Of a stretch of DNA of 64,000 bases, positions 53,025 through 62,274 are shown in pieces; within the stretch, counting starts at the first letter, position 1; each line of letters opens with the position of its first letter. A model generated the notes under the pieces. It made no database searches. It saw nothing but the letters and a program-made list of their open reading frames with translations, and had not been told where the DNA came from. The stretch spans positions 31,599-95,598 of the forward strand of contig JBNKWZ010000013.1 in the NCBI GenBank assembly GCA_050300015.1, in the 5' to 3' direction. A program made the position numbers and the translations under genes. This stretch comes from CAYZQH01 sp050300015. Its GTDB lineage: Bacteria > Pseudomonadota > Gammaproteobacteria > Pseudomonadales > Cellvibrionaceae.

Positions 53025-55261
53025 GAAAGATTTGGGACATTCACGGTGGTGTGCACCCCCCCGAAAACAAAACACAGTCGGTGCACGCCCCCATTCAAGA
53101 CCTTCCTCTGCCCAGTGAATTGGTGATTCCCGTGGGCCAACACATTGGCGCGCCCGCAAGGCCTGTGGTATCGGTGGGTCAAAGCGTTTTAAAAGGTGAC
53201 GTGATCGCCGAAGCCCAGGGTATTTTTAGTGCCAATATTCACGCCTCCACCTCCGGCACCGTTTGCGCCATTGAGCCCCGGGTGGTAGCCCACCCTTCGG
53301 GCCTCACCGCGTTGTGTATCGTGATAAAACCCGATGGTGAAGACCGCTGGTGTGCCCTGTCTGAATGTGAAGACTATGAAGGTCTCGACCACTTTGAGCT
53401 GGTGGCGCGCATTCAAAAGGCTGGGCTTGCGGGTATGGGCGGGGCGGGCTTTCCCACCGCGGTAAAGCTGAACCCCAAGTCGGTGGATAAGATCGAAACC
53501 TTAATTCTAAACGGCACGGAGTGTGAGCCCTACATCACCGCGGACGACTTACTCATGCGCGAATGCGCTGAGGATATTGTTGCCGGCATGCAGCTTTTGG
53601 CAAAAATTGTCGGCCACCCCAAAACCTTACTGATTGGTATTGAAGACAACAAACCCGAAGCCATTGCCGCCATGCAAAAAGCATGTGAAGGCAGCCCCGT
53701 GGAGGTGGTGGTGTTCCCCACCAAGTACCCTTCCGGCGGTGAAAAACAGCTTATTCAAATTCTTACGGGCCGTGAGTTACCCAGCGGCAAGTTACCGGCT
53801 CAAATCGGTGTGCTGGTGCAAAATGTAGGTACCGCCTATGCCGCCTGGCGCGCGGTGCGCTATGGCGAACCGCTGATTGAGCGCGTGACCACCGTGGTAG
53901 GGCAATCTTTACAACAACAAAATAATGTACGCACGCGCATTGGCACCCCCATCGCCCATTTGTTGGCGTGCAACGGTTTCAATGCACAAGACGCGGCACG
54001 GATTATTATTGGTGGCCCCATGATGGGCTACGCCATCACCGACCTTCGAGTTCCGGTGGTTAAAACCACCAACTGCGTACTGGCACCTAGCCATGCAGAA
54101 ATGCCGCCGCCACCGCCCGCGCAAGCTTGCATTCGCTGTGGTTTGTGCGCCGAGGCCTGCCCGGTACAACTGTTGCCTCAGCAACTTTATTGGTACGCCA
54201 AGGCCGATGATACTGACCGTTTAAAAAGCCATCACTTAATGGATTGTATTGAGTGCGGAGCCTGCTCGTTTGTGTGCCCCAGCGCCATCCCATTGGTACA
54301 ATACTACCGCGCCGCCAAGGGCAGCATTCGGCGGCAAGAAGCCGACAAATTAAAATCTGATCGCGCGCGTGAACGCTTTGACCAACGCAAAGCGCGCCTC
54401 GCTAAGGCAGAAGCCGAGAAAGAAGCCAAACGGCTGGCCCGTAAAAAAGCGGCCGAGGCCGCCAAACTAAAATTAGCGCAAGCCAATGGCAACCCAGACC
54501 CTACAACCGAAAGCGAAAACACTCAACCCAGCAGCGACTTAGCCGCTTTGGCCATGGCCAAAGCCAAGGCCAAAACCACCGCCACAAACCCTGAAGCCCA
54601 GCGCAAAAAATTAGCGCGAGCCTTAAGCAGTGCACAAAGCCGATTAGAGCGCGCCACCAAACAGTTGGCCGAGAGTCCCAGTGACCAGCAAGAAAAGTGG
54701 GCGGCCGCTTTGAAACAAGCGGAGTTGAAAGTGGCGGAGGCGACTGAAAAGCTCAGCACGTTCGAAGCGCAGCAAACCGCAGGCCCGGTGATGGATAAAC
54801 TCTCGGCCTCGCCTGCGGCTTCGGCGAAAAAAGCCGTTACCTCGTTAGAGCAGCGCTTACAAACAGCCAAGCAAAAGCTGCAGCAAGCCGAGTCAGAAAA
54901 CGCTCCCACGGTAGCCGCCTTACGCCAAGGCGTTGAAAAACTTGAAACCAAATTCAAGCTTGCACAAACAGAGCTTTCGACAGTGGTGGCCGACCCTAGT
55001 AGCCACCAACAAACCCCCGTAGCACCCGAGATTCAAGACGCCGCGGCACTGGCCATAGCAAAAGCCAAGGCCAAAGCACAAGCGCGCGCTCACATGACTG
55101 AAGCCGAGCAGCTGTCCGCCCAGCGTGAATCGTTAATTGCCCGAATAGAAAAGGCAGAGCAACGGCTTGCCAAGGCTCAGACCGAGAACAGCGAGCACTG
55201 CGAAACGTTGGCCGCGTCTTTGAAAAAACTGCAAGACAAACTCACGGCGCTGGAGTCCTAA
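53021..55261 (+). CDS. rsxC: Electron transport complex subunit RsxC
   Basis: A 746-residue peripheral subunit of the Rsx/Rnf complex. The first ~440 residues hold the NADH/FMN-binding Rnf core (GLAGMGGAGFPTAVKL at 134-150, NGTECEPYI near 164-172) and two [4Fe-4S] motifs, CIRCGLCAEACP (370-381) and CIECGACSFVCP (409-420). The rest, about 441-746, is a long Ala/Lys/Glu/Gln-rich tail with heptad-like patterns, as seen in many gammaproteobacterial RsxC proteins, probably a coiled coil. It overlaps rsxB by 4 bp. Confidence 0.96.
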   Translation: MRKIWDIHGGVHPPENKTQSVHAPIQDLPLPSELVIPVGQHIGAPARPVVSVGQSVLKGDVIAEAQGIFSANIHASTSGTVCAIEPRVVAHPSGLTALCIVIKPDGEDRWCALSECEDYEGLDHFELVARIQKAGLAGMGGAGFPTAVKLNPKSVDKIETLILNGTECEPYITADDLLMRECAEDIVAGMQLLAKIVGHPKTLLIGIEDNKPEAIAAMQKACEGSPVEVVVFPTKYPSGGEKQLIQILTGRELPSGKLPAQIGVLVQNVGTAYAAWRAVRYGEPLIERVTTVVGQSLQQQNNVRTRIGTPIAHLLACNGFNAQDAARIIIGGPMMGYAITDLRVPVVKTTNCVLAPSHAEMPPPPPAQACIRCGLCAEACPVQLLPQQLYWYAKADDTDRLKSHHLMDCIECGACSFVCPSAIPLVQYYRAAKGSIRRQEADKLKSDRARERFDQRKARLAKAEAEKEAKRLARKKAAEAAKLKLAQANGNPDPTTESENTQPSSDLAALAMAKAKAKTTATNPEAQRKKLARALSSAQSRLERATKQLAESPSDQQEKWAAALKQAELKVAEATEKLSTFEAQQTAGPVMDKLSASPAASAKKAVTSLEQRLQTAKQKLQQAESENAPTVAALRQGVEKLETKFKLAQTELSTVVADPSSHQQTPVAPEIQDAAALAIAKAKAKAQARAHMTEAEQLSAQRESLIARIEKAEQRLAKAQTENSEHCETLAASLKKLQDKLTALES

Positions 55262-55296
55262 CGGATGTTATTGGCGCAAAGCAAAAGGTAAGCCCC

Positions 55297-56349
55297 ATGG
55301 CATTTATTCGCGTGAGTTCACCCCATACTACCGCCGCCAACACAACGGCGAAGGTGATGCAGCTAGTCTTATTGGCCACGGTGCCGGGCATTGCTGCGTT
55401 AACCATATACTTTGGTGTGGGGACCCTGCTAAACATCTTATTGGCGGGCGCCTGCGCGCTGGCCTTTGAAGCAGCGGTATTAGCCGCCCGTAAAAAGCCC
55501 GTGGCTTTTTATCTAAAAGACTGCAGCGCCCTGGTCACCGCTGTACTACTGGGCATTGCTCTACCCCCTTACTGCCCATGGTGGGTGGTGGTAACCGGAA
55601 TCTTTTTTGCCATAGTGGTTGCCAAACAACTGTATGGGGGGTTGGGTTATAACCCCTTTAACCCGGCCATGGCGGCCTATGTGGTGTTGTTAATTTCCTT
55701 CCCGGTGGAGATGACGCGCTGGACACTGCCACACATTGCGCTAGACGGTACCACGTTGGGGCTGTTGGAGGCCCTTAAAGTCATCTGGACGAGTGCTCCC
55801 ATCGATGCCTACAGTGGTGCCACGCCACTGGATATCGTAAAACAAAATTCCGGGCTGACCTTGCAAAACCTGTATGCGGCCGAGCCGGCGCTGGCCAATG
55901 GCCGTTTTGCCGGCGTAGGTTGGGAGTGGGTGAACCTTGCCTTTTTGGGCGGTGGGGTTTTCTTGCTGTACAAAAAAGTGTTTACCTGGCACGCACCCGT
56001 GGCCATGCTCACAAGCTTATTGGTGCTGTCCGTAGTATTTTATGACAATGGCAGTTCAGCCAGTGCGGGCTCACCACTGTTACATTTGTTTTCGGGTGGT
56101 ACCATGCTCGGCGCCTTTTTTATTATCACCGACCCGGTCTCTTCCGCGGTAAGCCATAAAGGCCGGTTAATTTACGGTGCCGCCATCGGATTTTTGGTGT
56201 ACGTCATTCGAATTTGGGGCAACTACCCCGATGCTGTGGCTTTTTCCGTTTTGATTATGAACTTTGCCGCCCCATTTATTGATTACTACACGGTGCCACG
56301 CACCTATGGGCACACCAAGAGCGAACGCGCGACGGTGAAAAAACCATGA
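55297..56349 (+). CDS. rsxD: Electron transport complex subunit RsxD
   Basis: A 350-residue membrane subunit with about eight to ten helices. T176 in YSGATPLDIV is the FMN-linked Thr (phosphoester flavinylation site). NPFNPAMAAY and the C-terminal region are family-typical. Its stop overlaps rsxG (ATGA). Confidence 0.97.
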   Translation: MAFIRVSSPHTTAANTTAKVMQLVLLATVPGIAALTIYFGVGTLLNILLAGACALAFEAAVLAARKKPVAFYLKDCSALVTAVLLGIALPPYCPWWVVVTGIFFAIVVAKQLYGGLGYNPFNPAMAAYVVLLISFPVEMTRWTLPHIALDGTTLGLLEALKVIWTSAPIDAYSGATPLDIVKQNSGLTLQNLYAAEPALANGRFAGVGWEWVNLAFLGGGVFLLYKKVFTWHAPVAMLTSLLVLSVVFYDNGSSASAGSPLLHLFSGGTMLGAFFIITDPVSSAVSHKGRLIYGAAIGFLVYVIRIWGNYPDAVAFSVLIMNFAAPFIDYYTVPRTYGHTKSERATVKKP

Positions 56350-56984
56350 TGCTGCTCACCGCCATTCGTAAAAACAGTACCATTTTAGGTATGTTCGCCG
56401 CCGTAACGGCGGGGTTAATTGCGGCCACCTATCAGGGTACCAAAACCCGTATTCTTGCAGCAGAGCGCCTAGCGCAACAAAAAGCCTTGTTTGAAATTGT
56501 GCCCCCGGGTCAACACGATAATGACCTACTGGCCGATACCAAGCGGTTGGACGACGCGTTGGCACAGGCCTTACATGTTCCGGCCGGCACCGAAGTCCAC
56601 ATTGCTAAAAAAAGCGGTGTGGTTAAAGCCATTATCATACCCGCCGTGGCGCCTGACGGTTACAGCGGTGCCATCAAACTGATTGTGGGCGTGAATACGG
56701 ATGGTACGGTCGCCGGTGTGCGTGTACTCTCCCATAAAGAAACCCCGGGTTTGGGGGACAAGGTGGATTTGGCCAAAAGCGATTGGATATTGGGTTTTAC
56801 AAACAAAAGCTTGGCCAACCCTCAACTGGAGCAGTGGGCCGTAAAAAAAGATGGCGGCGCCTTTGATGCCTTTTCCGGCGCGACCATTACCCCGCGCGCC
56901 GTCGTCCGGCAAGTGAAGGAAACCTTACTCTTCTTTCAAACCCACAAAACCCTGCTGTTAGAGGCAAGTGAGACCACCCCATGA
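56346..56984 (+). CDS. rsxG: Electron transport complex subunit RsxG
   Basis: A 212-residue subunit with one N-terminal helix and a periplasmic FMN-binding domain. T180 in FSGATITPRAVV is the covalent flavin site. GYSGAIKLIVGV and HKETPGLGDKV are typical. It overlaps both rsxD and rsxE by 4 bp. Confidence 0.97.
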   Translation: MMLLTAIRKNSTILGMFAAVTAGLIAATYQGTKTRILAAERLAQQKALFEIVPPGQHDNDLLADTKRLDDALAQALHVPAGTEVHIAKKSGVVKAIIIPAVAPDGYSGAIKLIVGVNTDGTVAGVRVLSHKETPGLGDKVDLAKSDWILGFTNKSLANPQLEQWAVKKDGGAFDAFSGATITPRAVVRQVKETLLFFQTHKTLLLEASETTP

Positions 56985-57697
56985 GCGATACCCCACTGCG
57001 CGAGATCTCCTACAATGGCTTATGGAAAAACAACCCGGCACTGGTGCAGCTGCTGGGGCTATGCCCACTGTTGGCGGTAAGCGGCTCGGTGGTGAACGCC
57101 CTGGGATTAGGGGCTGCCACCCTATTGGTATTGGTGGGCTCGAATGTGTCCGTGTCGTTGATTCGCAATAGCGTCAGTGACGCCGTCCGCCTGCCGGCCT
57201 TTGTGATGATCATTGCGGCGTTTACCACCTGCGCCGAATTGCTGATGCAAGCCTTCACTTACGAGCTTTACCAAATACTCGGTATTTTTATTCCATTGAT
57301 TGTCACCAACTGTGTCATTCTCGGCCGTGCCGATGCTTTTGCCAGCAAAAACGCGGTAATACCATCGGCCATTGACGGTTTTATGATGGGCCTTGGCTTT
57401 GCGTTGGTATTGGTCACCGTCGGTGCCGTGCGGGAACTTATTGGACAGGGCACACTCTTTGCCAATATGCATTTGTTGGTGGGAGAGGTTGGCCGCCATT
57501 GGCAGTGGAATGTTTTAGGTGAATCCTACCCAGGTTTTTTAGTGGCGGTGTTGCCACCCGGCGCGTTTATTGTGGTGGGTTTTTTGATTGCGTTAAAAAA
57601 CATCATTGATGCCCGCATTGAGAAACGTCTGGCAGCGCAAAAACAAAAAGCCACCAAAGGCAGTAAGCGCGTGCGCACTACCGGGCAAATTGCTTAA
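56981..57697 (+). CDS. rsxE: Electron transport complex subunit RsxE
   Basis: A 238-residue membrane subunit with about six helices, paralogous to RsxA: GLWKNNPALVQLLGLCPLLAVSGSVVNALGLG, FIPLIVTNCVILGRADAFASKN. It ends the operon. In many gammaproteobacteria nth follows rsxE, but here an RND efflux pair follows after about 107 bp, so it is probably a separate unit. Confidence 0.96.
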   Translation: MSDTPLREISYNGLWKNNPALVQLLGLCPLLAVSGSVVNALGLGAATLLVLVGSNVSVSLIRNSVSDAVRLPAFVMIIAAFTTCAELLMQAFTYELYQILGIFIPLIVTNCVILGRADAFASKNAVIPSAIDGFMMGLGFALVLVTVGAVRELIGQGTLFANMHLLVGEVGRHWQWNVLGESYPGFLVAVLPPGAFIVVGFLIALKNIIDARIEKRLAAQKQKATKGSKRVRTTGQIA

Positions 57698-57804
57698 GTC
57701 TTATTAAACAAAGCGCTGCGCACTTACACCTTTGCTTCTCTCACCTGGCTTCGCTAATCTACCCTGCCCTTTCTTTCGTATAGGCGCTTAAATAGGAGCC
57801 CTAC

Positions 57805-58881
57805 ATGCGCATTACCCCGTTACTGTTTTTGCTTATTTTGAGCCCCTGGGTTTGGGCCGCGCCCGTTGGCACCAAAACCGTTCCCGTGATTGTCTCCACC
57901 CTAGAACAAAAGCCCTTTCGCGAAACCATCGAAGCACTCGGCACACTGCGATCTTCCGAGGCCGTGACACTTTCGGCCACGGTAACAGAAACGGTTAGAG
58001 CCATTCATTTTGAAGACGGTCAACGGGTCCACCAAAACGATGTGCTGGTGGAAATGACCAGTAATGAAGAACATGCTTTGTTAGAAGAAGCACAATCCAC
58101 TTTAGATGAAGCCAGGCGCCAATACGAACGGGTGCGCGCGTTAATTAAAAGTGGACTCGCCACCCAGGCGGTGTTGGACGAGCGGCAACAAGCCTATGAG
58201 TCGGCTCAAGCGCAATGGCTGGCCACCCAATCTCGATTGGAAGACCGTTTAATTGTGGCCCCGTTTGACGGTGTGGTGGGGCTGCGCAGTATCAGCGTTG
58301 GCACTCTAGTGCGCCCCGGAGATGCCATCACCACGCTGGATGACGACCGCATTATGAAACTGGATTTTTCCATTCCCGCGGTGTTTATCAATGACGTGAA
58401 GCCGGGCTTGACCATCCGGGCCACCTCAAGCGCCTTCGGAGCGCAAATCTATTCAGGTACCGTGACCAGTGTGGACTCGCGCATTGATGCCGCCACCCGT
58501 TCGGTGGTGGTGCGTGCCCAAATCCCCAATGCTGATTACGCCTTAAAAGCAGGTTTACTGATGACGGTCAACCTCACCAAAAATGAGCGCTTAGCATTAC
58601 TACTACCAGAAGAAGCTCTTATTCAGGAAGGCTACAAAACCTATGTGTACGTGGTTCAAGAAGGCTCCCCCCTGACGGTCACCCGTAAACAAATTACCAT
58701 TGGTGCACGCCAGCGAGGCGTGGTGGAGGTAACCCAAGGCTTAACAGAAGGCGACCGAGTGGTCGCCCATGGTATTTTACATTTACGCGAGGGCAGCCAA
58801 GTGACTCTTGCGGGTGAGCTAAAAGACGGCGCCACCGTCTCTGACATCATCGCTCAAAAACCGGCTGAGACGCGCCAATGA
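57805..58881 (+). CDS. RND efflux periplasmic adaptor (MFP)
   Basis: A 358-residue membrane-fusion protein with an N-terminal signal (ITPLLFLLILSPWVWA). The order is beta-barrel and lipoyl halves around a helical hairpin (about 85-140, ALLEEAQSTLDEARRQYER), with the second lipoyl half at DRLIVAPFDGVVGLRSISVG. It would link the pump to an outer-membrane channel. Overlaps the permease gene by 4 bp. Preceded by a good GGAG site (57796-57799). Class unknown; the substrate is not predictable. Confidence 0.9.
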   Translation: MRITPLLFLLILSPWVWAAPVGTKTVPVIVSTLEQKPFRETIEALGTLRSSEAVTLSATVTETVRAIHFEDGQRVHQNDVLVEMTSNEEHALLEEAQSTLDEARRQYERVRALIKSGLATQAVLDERQQAYESAQAQWLATQSRLEDRLIVAPFDGVVGLRSISVGTLVRPGDAITTLDDDRIMKLDFSIPAVFINDVKPGLTIRATSSAFGAQIYSGTVTSVDSRIDAATRSVVVRAQIPNADYALKAGLLMTVNLTKNERLALLLPEEALIQEGYKTYVYVVQEGSPLTVTRKQITIGARQRGVVEVTQGLTEGDRVVAHGILHLREGSQVTLAGELKDGATVSDIIAQKPAETRQ

Positions 58882-61800
58882 TATTGTCGGATGTTTGTAT
58901 TAAGCGGCCGGTTTTTGCATCGGTCATTGCGCTACTGCTCACCGTGTTTGGTGTATTGTCGTTTCAGCGGCTGGCCTTGCGTGAATACCCCGACATTGAC
59001 CCACCCGTGGTTTCCATTCGTACCGCCTACCCAGGCGCTGCCGCCAATGTGGTTGAAACCCGCATTACTGAAGTGATTGAAGATCGTATCTCGGGTCTAG
59101 AGGGCATTCGCTACATCCAGTCGTCCAGCCAAGACGGCCGCTCTAACATCGACGTTGAATTTGATCTGTCACGGGATATTGATGCCGCCGCCAATGATGT
59201 GCGCGATCGCGTCTCTCGAATTTTGGATGACATTCCCGTTGAGGCCGAAATCCCCGACGTGCAAAAAGTAGACTCCAACGAAGATGTGATCATGTGGTTG
59301 AACTTCACCAGTGATCAACTCGACGTACCGGGGTTGACCGACTATGCCGAGCGCTATTTGGTGGACCGTTTTTCGGTGATTGATGGCGTCGCACGCGTGC
59401 GCATTGGCGGCGGCCAGAGCTATGCCATGCGTATCTGGGTGGATCGAGTCAAGCTTGCAGCTCACCAACTCACGGTGGGTGATATTGAATCGGCATTGCG
59501 CAGTGAAAATATCGAGCTGCCGGCAGGCAGTATTGAATCTAAAAACCAAACGTTTACGCTGCGGGTGGACCGCGTTTTTATCGCCCCCGAAAACTTTAGA
59601 AGCCTGGTGTTAAAACGCGGAGAAAACGGCCACCTAGTACGCCTAGGTGACGTGGCAACAGTGGTTAAAGGCACACAAGAATACCGCTTGGATTTCCGTG
59701 GCAATGGCGAAACCATGGTGGGTATTGGCATCACCAAACAATCCACCGCCAACACCATTGAAGTGGCGCGTCGCGCAAAAATCGAAGCCCAACGCATCAA
59801 CGAAACCCTACCCGAGGGCATGGCCATACGCCAAAGCTACGACACGTCGGTATTTATTGAAGAGGCCATATCCGAGGTTTATAAAACCCTATCCATCGCC
59901 ATTGGCCTGGTCATTCTGATTATTTATTTGTTTCTAGGCAGTGCGCGGGCCATGTTGGTGCCGGCAGTCACTGTCCCTATCTCCATCGTCGCCACGTTTA
60001 TTGTGTTATTGGCCATGGGCTTTACCGTCAACTTACTCACCCTGCTTGCCTTGGTGCTGGCCATCGGCCTGGTGGTGGATGATGCGATTGTGGTCCTCGA
60101 AAACATTCACCGACGTATGCAGGTATACGGAGAATCTGCCTTGGTAGCCGCCTATAAGGGTACGCGGCAAGTGGGCTTCGCCGTCATTGCCACCACCGCG
60201 GTATTGATTGCCGTATTCGCGCCTATTGCGCTTTTAGAGGGTGATATCGGGCGCTTGTTTTCAGAGTTTGCATTAACCATGAGTGCCGCAGTGATATTTT
60301 CTAGCCTTGTGGCGCTAACGCTATCCCCTGCCATTGCCTCCAAAATCTTAAAACCGCACAGCGACAGTAACCCCTTTACGCTAGGCATAGATAAAGGCTT
60401 AAACCGCTTACGTGATGGGTATGCTCGGGCATTGCAATGGAACTTAAAATACGCTTGGGTCGCACTACTGTTGTTTTTGAGTTTTATCGGTGGCTCTTAC
60501 TTTTTGGCCAAACAATTACCCAACGAATATGTCCCCAAAGAAGACCGCGGTGCCTTTTTTATTATTATCAACGGTCCTGAAGGTACGTCTTACGAATACA
60601 TGAAGGACTACATCAACGAAATTGAAAAACGTCTTTTGCCGCTTGCCGAAAGTGGTGAGGCCGAACGCGTTCTCATTCGTGCACCTGGCTTTGGCAGCGC
60701 CTCCAGTTTTAACTCGGGCATGGCCATTATAGTACTCAGTGAATTTAGCGAGCGGCGCTCCGCCTTTGACATCATGAACGAAGTCCGCGGCAAGCTCTCT
60801 GATCTTCCGGGTGTCAGAGCCTTTCCCATTATGCGCCAAAGCGTAGGTGGGCGCCTGAGTAAACCTGTGCAATTTGTCATAGGGGGCGGCAGTTACGAAG
60901 AGCTCGCCCAATGGCGAGATACCTTGGTTGAAAAAATTGAAGAAGATAACCCAGGCTTTATTGGAATCGATAGCGACTACAAAGAGACCAGCCCACAAAT
61001 TCGTATCCGTATTGATTACAACCGCGCAGCAGAGCTTGGCGTTTCGGTTCAAGCCATTGGTCGCACATTGGAAAGTATGCTGGCCTCGCGCCGGGTCACC
61101 ACTTTTATTGAAAATGGCGAAGAATACGATGTGTTAGTAGAGGGCAAACGCGACCAACAAAATAGCCCGCAGGATCTTAACAATATTTATGTACGCTCTG
61201 AACGAACAGGCGCGTTGATTCCCATGGCCAACCTGATCGGATTTGAGGAGTATGCGGCGTCCAAAAGTCTCAACCGCTTTAACCGCACTCGTGCGATTAC
61301 CATTGAGGCCGACCTGGCAGATGGCTATGCATTGGCCGACGCTCTGCAGCACCTCGAACAATTGGTACGCACGCACCTACCCGAGCAAACCATTATTGAT
61401 TACAAGGGCCGCTCGCGCGATTTTAAATTCTCCGGTGGCTCCAGCATTTTTATGTTTGGCCTGGGCATCCTAGTGATGTTTTTGGTATTGGCCGCACAGT
61501 TTGAAAGCTACATTAGCCCCTTTGTAATCACCCTCACTGTGCCGCTGGCTATGGTGGGTGGATTGTTGGGGCTTTATATGACGGGCAATTCGCTAAACCT
61601 TTACAGTCAAATTGGTTTAATCATGTTAATTGGTCTTGCCGCTAAAAACGGCATTTTAATTGTAGAATTTGCCAACCAATTACGCGACGAGGGCAAAGCG
61701 GTGCTGGAGGCCATCACCGAATCCGCCGCCGTGCGCTTGCGCCCCATTTTAATGACCAGCATCACCACGGTGGCAGGTACCATACCGTTAATTATTTCAT

Positions 61801-61988
61801 CCGGCGCCGGCAGTGAAACCCGCTCGGTATTGGGTATCACCCTACTGTACGGCGTTACCATCGCCACCCTCTTTACCTTGTTTATCGTACCCGTGGCCTA
61901 CGCGAATTTGGCACGGTTTAGCCAACCACCGGGGGCAGTGGCTAAGCAACTTAAGAAAGAGCTAGAGCACAGTGAGTCATCGAGTTAA
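58878..61988 (+). CDS. RND efflux permease (HAE1 family)
   Basis: A 1036-residue inner-membrane drug/metabolite pump with 12 predicted helices and two large periplasmic loops. Proton-relay residues are visible: the Asp pair in LAIGLVVDDAIVVLENIH (about 400-402) and the Lys in LIGLAAKNGILIVEFANQ (about 922). The porter domains include YIQSSSQDGRSNIDVEF. Paired with the adaptor just upstream. No TolC-type gene is in the window, so it probably uses one encoded elsewhere. Confidence 0.94.
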   Translation: MILSDVCIKRPVFASVIALLLTVFGVLSFQRLALREYPDIDPPVVSIRTAYPGAAANVVETRITEVIEDRISGLEGIRYIQSSSQDGRSNIDVEFDLSRDIDAAANDVRDRVSRILDDIPVEAEIPDVQKVDSNEDVIMWLNFTSDQLDVPGLTDYAERYLVDRFSVIDGVARVRIGGGQSYAMRIWVDRVKLAAHQLTVGDIESALRSENIELPAGSIESKNQTFTLRVDRVFIAPENFRSLVLKRGENGHLVRLGDVATVVKGTQEYRLDFRGNGETMVGIGITKQSTANTIEVARRAKIEAQRINETLPEGMAIRQSYDTSVFIEEAISEVYKTLSIAIGLVILIIYLFLGSARAMLVPAVTVPISIVATFIVLLAMGFTVNLLTLLALVLAIGLVVDDAIVVLENIHRRMQVYGESALVAAYKGTRQVGFAVIATTAVLIAVFAPIALLEGDIGRLFSEFALTMSAAVIFSSLVALTLSPAIASKILKPHSDSNPFTLGIDKGLNRLRDGYARALQWNLKYAWVALLLFLSFIGGSYFLAKQLPNEYVPKEDRGAFFIIINGPEGTSYEYMKDYINEIEKRLLPLAESGEAERVLIRAPGFGSASSFNSGMAIIVLSEFSERRSAFDIMNEVRGKLSDLPGVRAFPIMRQSVGGRLSKPVQFVIGGGSYEELAQWRDTLVEKIEEDNPGFIGIDSDYKETSPQIRIRIDYNRAAELGVSVQAIGRTLESMLASRRVTTFIENGEEYDVLVEGKRDQQNSPQDLNNIYVRSERTGALIPMANLIGFEEYAASKSLNRFNRTRAITIEADLADGYALADALQHLEQLVRTHLPEQTIIDYKGRSRDFKFSGGSSIFMFGLGILVMFLVLAAQFESYISPFVITLTVPLAMVGGLLGLYMTGNSLNLYSQIGLIMLIGLAAKNGILIVEFANQLRDEGKAVLEAITESAAVRLRPILMTSITTVAGTIPLIISSGAGSETRSVLGITLLYGVTIATLFTLFIVPVAYANLARFSQPPGAVAKQLKKELEHSESSS

Positions 61989-62177
61989 AACGCAAGAACG
62001 CAGCGGATGTGAAAAAGGTCATTTTTGAGGCAGTGTCTAAAAATAATCATGGTCACCCAATCATTCAGCGGATAATGCCATTCAAAGTACTCATAGCACG
62101 AAGACGTGTCATTTTTTAGAAAAAGTAAACAGACCAAGATCGTTTGCGTAAGTAAAAACGGATTCAAGGCTCACCCT

Positions 62178-62209
62178 ATTAACCCGACATAAAAGATTGC
62201 CGGGTTAAT
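62178..62209. repeat. Dispersed palindromic element, copy D (short)
   Basis: ATTAACCCG (62178-62186) and CGGGTTAAT (62201-62209) around ACATAAAAGATTGC. The interior matches the interior of copy A, so this is a minimal core. It lies between the RND pump and the adhesin gene. Confidence 0.8.
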
Positions 62210-62227
62210 AACAGAATACTCGCGTAC

Positions 62228-62255
62228 GCCTGTAAACTCATCTGAGTTCACAGGC
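62228..62255 (-). terminator. Probable terminator or hairpin after the adhesin gene
   Basis: 12-bp stem with one mismatch (GCCTGTAAACTC / GAGTTCACAGGC) and a 4-nt loop. T-run weak. Confidence 0.4.
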
Positions 62256-62274
62256 GCCCACTACATGACCGGGA

